Shown here: positions 41,072-45,553 of the stretch, piece by piece
Position numbering within the stretch: the stretch's first letter is position 1
Layout of the letters: each line of letters opens with the position of its first letter
DNA from: Thermoflexus sp.
GTDB lineage: Bacteria > Chloroflexota > Anaerolineae > Thermoflexales > Thermoflexaceae
Direction: 5' to 3'
Assembly: GCF_034432235.1 (NCBI RefSeq)
Contig: NZ_DAOUCJ010000007.1
Span: 1 to 45,553, forward strand
Length of the DNA stretch: 45,553 bases
Program-made: the position numbers and the translations under genes
Notes under the pieces: generated by a model
The model's input: only the letters and a program-made list of their open reading frames with translations
What the model was told of the DNA's origin: nothing
Database searches by the model: none

Positions 41072-41863
41072 TCATTCCGGTGGGAATCCAACCGCTGGGG
41101 CCTCCGGGACGCGCAGATCCAGATAGGCGGGACGCTGGCCCTGAGCGGCGAGAAGATCGCGCAGCACCCGCCACACCGCCGCGCGCGTCACCATGGATCC
41201 GTATTCCCCCAGCAGCACCGGCCAGCCATATGGATCCACGAAGGAGAACCCCCGACCTGCCTCATATCGGAAAGCCCTGATCTCCGGGAAGGCCTGGCCC
41301 AGATCCTGCATGCGCACCCATAACCACGGATCCACGCGCTGGCCCGGGGCAGGGGGCGGCAGGCCATAAACCTCCAGCCGGCGCCGGGCCTCCACGGCCT
41401 CCCCTTCCACGACCTGTCCGCTGTCATCCAGAAGCAGCCGTAGATCTCCGCTCACCCATTCCCATGGGGCCTGCCCTTCCACGACGAAAAGGGTGCAGAA
41501 CGCCGGCCATCGACAGCGCACGGTTGCGGCCTTCAGGGTGGGAAACTGACGGCGGACGGCAGCGGCGGCCTCCGCCGGGTTCACCCAGAAGATATGCAGC
41601 CCGTCGATCCCGCTGGCGGCCGCCAGCGCCTCCGGGGAGAGCCGGTGGGCGCCCGCCACATCCAGCCGGGTGTAGAAGGCATCGTGAAGCAGCAAGACCC
41701 CGCCTGTCATGGCCCAGAGCAACAACAACCCCCCAGCCACCAGCCGGGAGCCCGCCGGACGGAGGGTCCAGATGGCCACCGCCATCCCGGCCGGGCTCAC
41801 CGAGCGGAAGGTCCGCCATCGTCTTCTTGTGGCGCGCCGTCGGCGCGAATGGAGGAAAGCCAT
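41072..41863 (-). CDS. ftsQ: Cell division protein FtsQ/DivIB
   Basis: A 263-residue bitopic protein. It has a short basic cytoplasmic tail (HSRRRRATRRRWRTF), one membrane segment (~38-60, SRLVAGGLLLLWAMTGGVLL) and a POTRA domain (~63-130, LDVAGAHRLSPEALAAASGI). The beta domain ends in LDLRVPEAPAVGF. In other bacteria it links early and late divisome proteins. ATG 41863 follows GAGGGG; it overlaps the 3' end of ddl by 67 bp. An internal ATG at 41785 would avoid most of the overlap but has no ribosome-binding site and would remove the basic tail. Confidence 0.85.
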   Translation of the reverse strand: MAFLHSRRRRATRRRWRTFRSVSPAGMAVAIWTLRPAGSRLVAGGLLLLWAMTGGVLLLHDAFYTRLDVAGAHRLSPEALAAASGIDGLHIFWVNPAEAAAAVRRQFPTLKAATVRCRWPAFCTLFVVEGQAPWEWVSGDLRLLLDDSGQVVEGEAVEARRRLEVYGLPPPAPGQRVDPWLWVRMQDLGQAFPEIRAFRYEAGRGFSFVDPYGWPVLLGEYGSMVTRAAVWRVLRDLLAAQGQRPAYLDLRVPEAPAVGFPPE

Positions 41864-42996
41864 GTCAACCCCTCGTAAGCGATCGCATCCCGCTGACGAT
41901 CCCGATAGCGCTCCAGCGCCAGTTCGATGAGCCGATCCAGCAGCGCCGGATACGGCAGGCCGCTGGCCTCCCACAGGCGCGGATACATGCTGACCGCCGT
42001 GAAGCCCGGGATGGTATTGATCTCATTGACCACCAGCTCCCCGGTCTCCCGGGAGAGCAGGAAATCCACCCGTGCCATCCCGCACGCGTCGATCGCCCGG
42101 AACGCCTCCAGGGCCAGGGAGCGGATCCGCTCCGCCAGCGCCTCATCCAGGGGGGCTGGGATCACCAGCTGGGTTCGATCATCGAGATACTTGGCCGCGT
42201 AGTCGTAAAACTCCCCTGCCGGGATCACCTCCCCAGGAACGGAGGCGATGGGATCCTCGTTCCCCAGCACGCTGACCTCGATCTCCCGGGCGGCCGGGAT
42301 CGCCCGCTCCGCCAGCATCTTGCGCCCGTAACGGGCGGCCTCCGCCAGGGCGGCCGGGAGCTCCTCCCGCCGCTTCACCCTGGAGACGCCCACGCTGGAC
42401 CCCAGATTGGCCGGTTTGACAAAGCACGGGAACCCGATCTCCCGCTCGATCCGATCCATCACGCCTTCCGGATCCCGCTCCCATTCTCGCCGGAAGATCA
42501 CGATATACCGGGCGACCGGGAGGCCATGGGCCCGGAACACATCCTTCATCACCGCCTTATCCATCCCCACCGCCGAGGCCAGCACCCCCGCCCCCACGTA
42601 GGGGATGCCCGCCAGCTCCAGCAATCCCTGGATCGTCCCATCCTCCCCGAAAGGGCCATGGAGCACCGGGAAGATCACATCCACCTCGGGGATCCCATCC
42701 GCCTGGACCCCGGGGATCAGTTCCCGTCGTCGGGGAACCGGCAGGGAGATGCTCGATTCCGGCTCCACAATGGAGGGCGTCCCCAGCAAATCGGCTATCG
42801 TCACCGCCCCGCCGGTCAGGGCCTTCATCGGATCCCCCCGGGTGAGCCAGCGGCCCTCTTTGGTGATCCCGATGGGGATCACCTCGTATTTCGTCTTGTC
42901 CAGCGCCCGGATCACCGATTGAGCCGACAGAAGGCTCACCTCATGCTCCCCGGATTTCCCCCCGAACAGCACACCCACCCGAATCCGCCGTTTCAT
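41797..42996 (-). CDS. ddl: D-alanine--D-alanine ligase
   Basis: A 399-residue ATP-grasp ligase making D-Ala-D-Ala for peptidoglycan. RRIRVGVLFGGKSGEHEVSL is the N-terminal signature with the Glu that binds the first D-Ala. GFPCFVKPANLGSSVGVSRV, FYDYAAKYLDD and the C-terminal VNEINTIPGFTAVSMYPRLW complete the set. The longer ~60-residue insertion after the N-terminal domain is common in Ddl-A/B forms. The YDYAAKY omega-loop fits D-Ala in the second site; D-Lac ligases would differ there. It overlaps murB (56 bp) and ftsQ (67 bp). Confidence 0.95.
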   Translation of the reverse strand: MKRRIRVGVLFGGKSGEHEVSLLSAQSVIRALDKTKYEVIPIGITKEGRWLTRGDPMKALTGGAVTIADLLGTPSIVEPESSISLPVPRRRELIPGVQADGIPEVDVIFPVLHGPFGEDGTIQGLLELAGIPYVGAGVLASAVGMDKAVMKDVFRAHGLPVARYIVIFRREWERDPEGVMDRIEREIGFPCFVKPANLGSSVGVSRVKRREELPAALAEAARYGRKMLAERAIPAAREIEVSVLGNEDPIASVPGEVIPAGEFYDYAAKYLDDRTQLVIPAPLDEALAERIRSLALEAFRAIDACGMARVDFLLSRETGELVVNEINTIPGFTAVSMYPRLWEASGLPYPALLDRLIELALERYRDRQRDAIAYEGLTWLSSIRADGAPQEDDGGPSAR

Positions 42997-43933
42997 CCTC
43001 CCACTCCCCGACGAACTCGATCTCCGGCTCCAGGAGCACCCCGAACCGTTCCTGGACGCAGCGCTGAGCTTCCGCCATCAAGGCCCGCACATCCGCGGCC
43101 GTGCCGCTTCCTTCATTGATGAAGAAATTCGCGTGCAGCGTGGAGATCACGATCCCTCCCCGCCGGGCCCCTTTGAGGCCCGCCGCCTCAATCAAACGGC
43201 CGGCGTAGTCCCCGGGCGGATTTCGGAACATCGAGCCGATGCTGGCTCCGCCCGGCTGGGTGCGCCGGCGGTAAGCGTTGAAGGCCGCCATCCGCTCCAG
43301 AATCGCCTCCGGATCCTCCGGTCGAAGGAGGAAACGGGCAGCGAGGACCACCGGCCGCGGCACGGTCGGCCACGTCTTCAGCCGGCTGGTTCGATAACCC
43401 AGCCTGAGCTGCTCCGCCTTCCAGATCACGATGCCCTCCTCCGGCACCAGCAAATCCACCGATTCCAGACAGCTCGCGATGTCCCCCCCGTGGGCTCCGG
43501 CGTTGCCCACCACCGCTCCGCCCACCGTGCCCGGAATCCCGATCGCCCATTCCAGGCCGGACCACCCCCGTTCGGCGCACAGCCGGGCCAGGGTGGGCAG
43601 AAGGGCGCCGGAAGCTGCCCACACCCGCCCATTGGCTTCAAAGCGCAATGCCCGCGCCCGGTTCAGCACCACCAGCCCCCGCACCCCGCGGTCGGCGATG
43701 AGCACATTGGAGCCCCCACCCAGCAGGGTGACAGGGATCTCATCGGCCCATGCGCTCTGCACAACATCAGCCAGGGCCTGGACTTCCTCCACGATCACCA
43801 GGGCATCCGCCGGCCCGCCGATCCGGGATGTGGTGAACCGGGCCAGCGGGACATCCCGATACAGGGCCAGCCCCCATCGTTGAAGGGCCGCTGCCAGAGC
43901 CCGGCCGGGGATGACCCTGGAATCCGACATCAC
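42941..43933 (-). CDS. murB: UDP-N-acetylenolpyruvoylglucosamine reductase
   Basis: A 330-residue FAD enzyme reducing the enolpyruvyl group to make UDP-MurNAc. FTTSRIGGPADALVIVEE and LLGGGSNVLIADRGVRGLVV are FAD-binding segments, and the catalytic Ser lies in GGASIGSMFRNPPGDYAGRL. The C-terminal Glu is in LLEPEIEFVGEW. The start ATG 43933 (or 43930) overlaps the murC stop by 4 bp. The last ~18 residues, after EFVGEWED, overlap ddl and are not conserved as far as I can tell. Confidence 0.95.
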   Translation of the reverse strand: MMSDSRVIPGRALAAALQRWGLALYRDVPLARFTTSRIGGPADALVIVEEVQALADVVQSAWADEIPVTLLGGGSNVLIADRGVRGLVVLNRARALRFEANGRVWAASGALLPTLARLCAERGWSGLEWAIGIPGTVGGAVVGNAGAHGGDIASCLESVDLLVPEEGIVIWKAEQLRLGYRTSRLKTWPTVPRPVVLAARFLLRPEDPEAILERMAAFNAYRRRTQPGGASIGSMFRNPPGDYAGRLIEAAGLKGARRGGIVISTLHANFFINEGSGTAADVRALMAEAQRCVQERFGVLLEPEIEFVGEWEDETADSGGCAVRGEIRGA

Positions 43934-45312
43934 CCTCCCTCCGCGGGATGGCTCAGGAGCTCCAGCAGCCGCTCCCCAATCCGGTATCCATCCCCTGCTC
44001 CCATGGTCACCACCACATCCCCCGATCGGACGTGTTCCCGCAGATAAGCGACCACAGCGTCGAAATCGGGGAGACAGCGAGCATCCGGATGGCTCATCCG
44101 CCTCACGATATCCTCGCTGCTCACCCCCAGGGTGTCCGTCTCGCGAGCCGCATAGATCGGAGTGAGAATGACATGGTCGGCGTCTTCGAACGCCTGCGCG
44201 AATTCCTTCAGCAACGCCCGCGTCCGGCTGTAGGTGTGCGGCTGGAACACCGCCCAGATGGAACGGCCCGGATAGCGGTCGCGGGCCGCCCGGAGCGTGG
44301 CCCGGATCTCCCCCGGGTGATGGGCATAATCGTCGATAACCAGCACCCCGCGCGCTTCCCCCTTGATCTCAAACCGCCGCGCCGTGCCCGGAAACCGGCT
44401 CAGCGCTTCCAGGGCGATCGCCGGGGGGATCCCCACGGCCTCCGCCGCGGCCAGCGCCGCCAGGGCGTTCAGGCCATGGTGGCGCCCGGGGACCCGAAGG
44501 GATAGCTCGCCGATCCGGCGATCCTCCCGGTGGATTTCAAAGCGGTCCACCGTTAGGGGGCGGGCCCACCATCGGGCGGGAGGCCCCCATCCATAGCGCA
44601 CCACCGATCGCCCCCGCGCCTCCAGGAGATCCGCCAGGCGACGCGCCCCCGGATCCGCATCGCACACCACAAGGATCCCATGGGGCGGCACCCGCTCCGC
44701 AAACGCCACAAATGCATCGAAGAACGCCTCGGGCGTCGGGTAACAATCGGGATGATCGTGCTCGATCGTCGTCACCACCGCGATCTCCGGCTGCAGCCCC
44801 AGGAACATCCGGTCATATTCGTCGGCCTCCACAATAAAGAGATCCCCCCTGCCCGCCCGCGCGTTTCGATTCAGACCACGGATCAGGCCGCCGATGATAA
44901 AGGTTGGGTCGCGGTCGGTGGACATGGCGATCCAGGCGAGCATGGCCGTGGTGGTGGTTTTCCCATGCGTCCCGGCCACCGCAATCCCCCTCCGCCCGGC
45001 CATCAGCGCCCCGATCACCGCCTCCCGCTTGACCACCGGTCGACCCTGCGCCTCCGCTGCGTGGACCTCAGGGTGATCCGGTGGAATGGCGGAGGACCGC
45101 ACCACCACCCCGGTGTTCTGGACATGGGCGGGATCGTGACCGGGATACACCGGAACGCCCAGGGCGCGAAGGGCCTCCACAAATGGCGAGGGAGAGCGAT
45201 CGCACCCGCTCACGGCATACCCGAGCTCATGCAGCACCGTCGCCAGGGCCGAGAGCCCCGCGCCGCCGATGCCGATCAAATGAAAGGCCATGCCAGGCCG
45301 CAGCTGGATCAT
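43930..45312 (-). CDS. murC: UDP-N-acetylmuramate--L-alanine ligase
   Basis: A 460-residue Mur ligase adding L-Ala to UDP-MurNAc. FHLIGIGGAGLSALATVL is the UDP-binding start, and GIAVAGTHGKTTTTAMLAW is the ATP P-loop. IVEADEYDRMFLGLQPEIAV and TTIEHDHPD are the central motifs, with DDYAHHPGEIRATLRAARDR in the C-terminal part. I choose ATG 45312 (MIQLRPGMAFHLIG matches the usual start and GGGGGG is upstream). ATG 45363 is in frame and would add 17 residues. First complete gene of the cell-wall and division cluster visible here. Confidence 0.93.
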   Translation of the reverse strand: MIQLRPGMAFHLIGIGGAGLSALATVLHELGYAVSGCDRSPSPFVEALRALGVPVYPGHDPAHVQNTGVVVRSSAIPPDHPEVHAAEAQGRPVVKREAVIGALMAGRRGIAVAGTHGKTTTTAMLAWIAMSTDRDPTFIIGGLIRGLNRNARAGRGDLFIVEADEYDRMFLGLQPEIAVVTTIEHDHPDCYPTPEAFFDAFVAFAERVPPHGILVVCDADPGARRLADLLEARGRSVVRYGWGPPARWWARPLTVDRFEIHREDRRIGELSLRVPGRHHGLNALAALAAAEAVGIPPAIALEALSRFPGTARRFEIKGEARGVLVIDDYAHHPGEIRATLRAARDRYPGRSIWAVFQPHTYSRTRALLKEFAQAFEDADHVILTPIYAARETDTLGVSSEDIVRRMSHPDARCLPDFDAVVAYLREHVRSGDVVVTMGAGDGYRIGERLLELLSHPAEGG

Positions 45313-45426
45313 CCCGATCCCCCCGACGGCATCCCGGATCCCGAGAACCACCTCCTCGATCATCTTGGGGAAAAGACCTTATGAATCCCCGCGCTCTCCA
45401 TCCTGAGCCCATCGCCTGCGAGCCCA

Positions 45427-45553
45427 TTAGAGATGAAAGACCAACAATGCGAACAGCGCGATCACCACCATAAAGTAAAGCAGCGGCGGCTTCATCACCG
45501 CAGGGGGCATCCAGGGCAACAGGTCCATAATCGGGTTGTTCGGACCCGGGGGC
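45427..45553 (-). CDS. C-terminal end of a membrane protein (partial)
   Basis: The frame is open to the window edge and ends at TAA (45427-45429). It reads PPGPNNPIMDLLPWMPPAVM, then KPPLLYFMVVIALFALLVFH, a C-terminal membrane segment. It lies 115 bp upstream of the murC start on the same strand. In other genomes ftsW or murG often occupies this place, but the visible piece does not match the end of either as I know them. Alternatively the gene may be short and start at ATG within the window (MDLLPWMPP). Unassigned. Confidence 0.5.
   Translation of the reverse strand, partial: PPGPNNPIMDLLPWMPPAVMKPPLLYFMVVIALFALLVFHL

Overview
The window is about 45.5 kb of GC-rich, gene-dense bacterial chromosome. 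It most likely comes from a thermophilic member of the Chloroflexota (Thermoflexus-like or a relative). That placement is an inference. It rests on a LysW carrier-protein lysine pathway, proline/threonine-rich exported proteins, DUF4058 and GYD proteins, a Lon/Hsp20 pair, and a compact division and cell-wall cluster. No rRNA, tRNA, CRISPR array, transposase or phage gene was seen.

Layout. (1) 1-2500: truncated remnants of a DUF6883/DUF4926 pair, then a TetR-type regulator with a palindromic operator on its own promoter, then a membrane-fusion (HlyD-type) efflux adaptor with no ABC partner beside it. (2) 2600-12534: the alpha-aminoadipate (AAA) lysine operon. A strong promoter drives a 28-residue leader peptide with two adjacent AAA lysine codons. 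It is followed by mutually exclusive RNA pairings and a terminator, then lysW-lysX-lysY-lysZ-lysJ-lysK-homocitrate synthase-homoaconitase large subunit. The small subunit (lysU) follows after an opposing DUF4058 gene. LysW carries the growing substrate from AAA to lysine. LysN and homoisocitrate dehydrogenase are not in the window. (3) 12580-18660, minus strand: a large YfhO-type membrane protein behind a possible structured leader, a GYD protein, two exported envelope proteins (one with a low-GC internal block) and a stand-alone response regulator. (4) 18796-25424: hsp20-lon stress operon (minus), csaA and a class III aminotransferase (plus), a strong convergent terminator, and CCA-adding enzyme (minus). 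(5) 25583-34432: a secreted LTD-PLD-PLD-LTD protein, a damaged phd-type antitoxin, smc, a small nuclease-like protein next to an orphan DNA methyltransferase, and a frameshifted vapC with an intact-looking antitoxin. (6) 34664-37879: LytR-CpsA-Psr protein and a NYN-domain protein. (7) 38033-45553: RNase HI-like protein converging on a dcw cluster read on the minus strand: partial membrane protein, murC, murB, ddl, ftsQ, ftsA, ftsZ. Several neighbours overlap by up to 67 bp, so translational coupling is likely.

The most notable system is the predicted lysine-responsive transcription attenuator ahead of lysW. All parts can be read directly: promoter, leader peptide with tandem Lys codons, a 17-bp antiterminator pairing, and a terminator with a T-rich tail. 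Secondary points are the interrupted homoaconitase pair, two frameshifted toxin-antitoxin genes, a nuclease/methyltransferase pair with altered motifs, and an in-frame low-GC domain in an exported protein.
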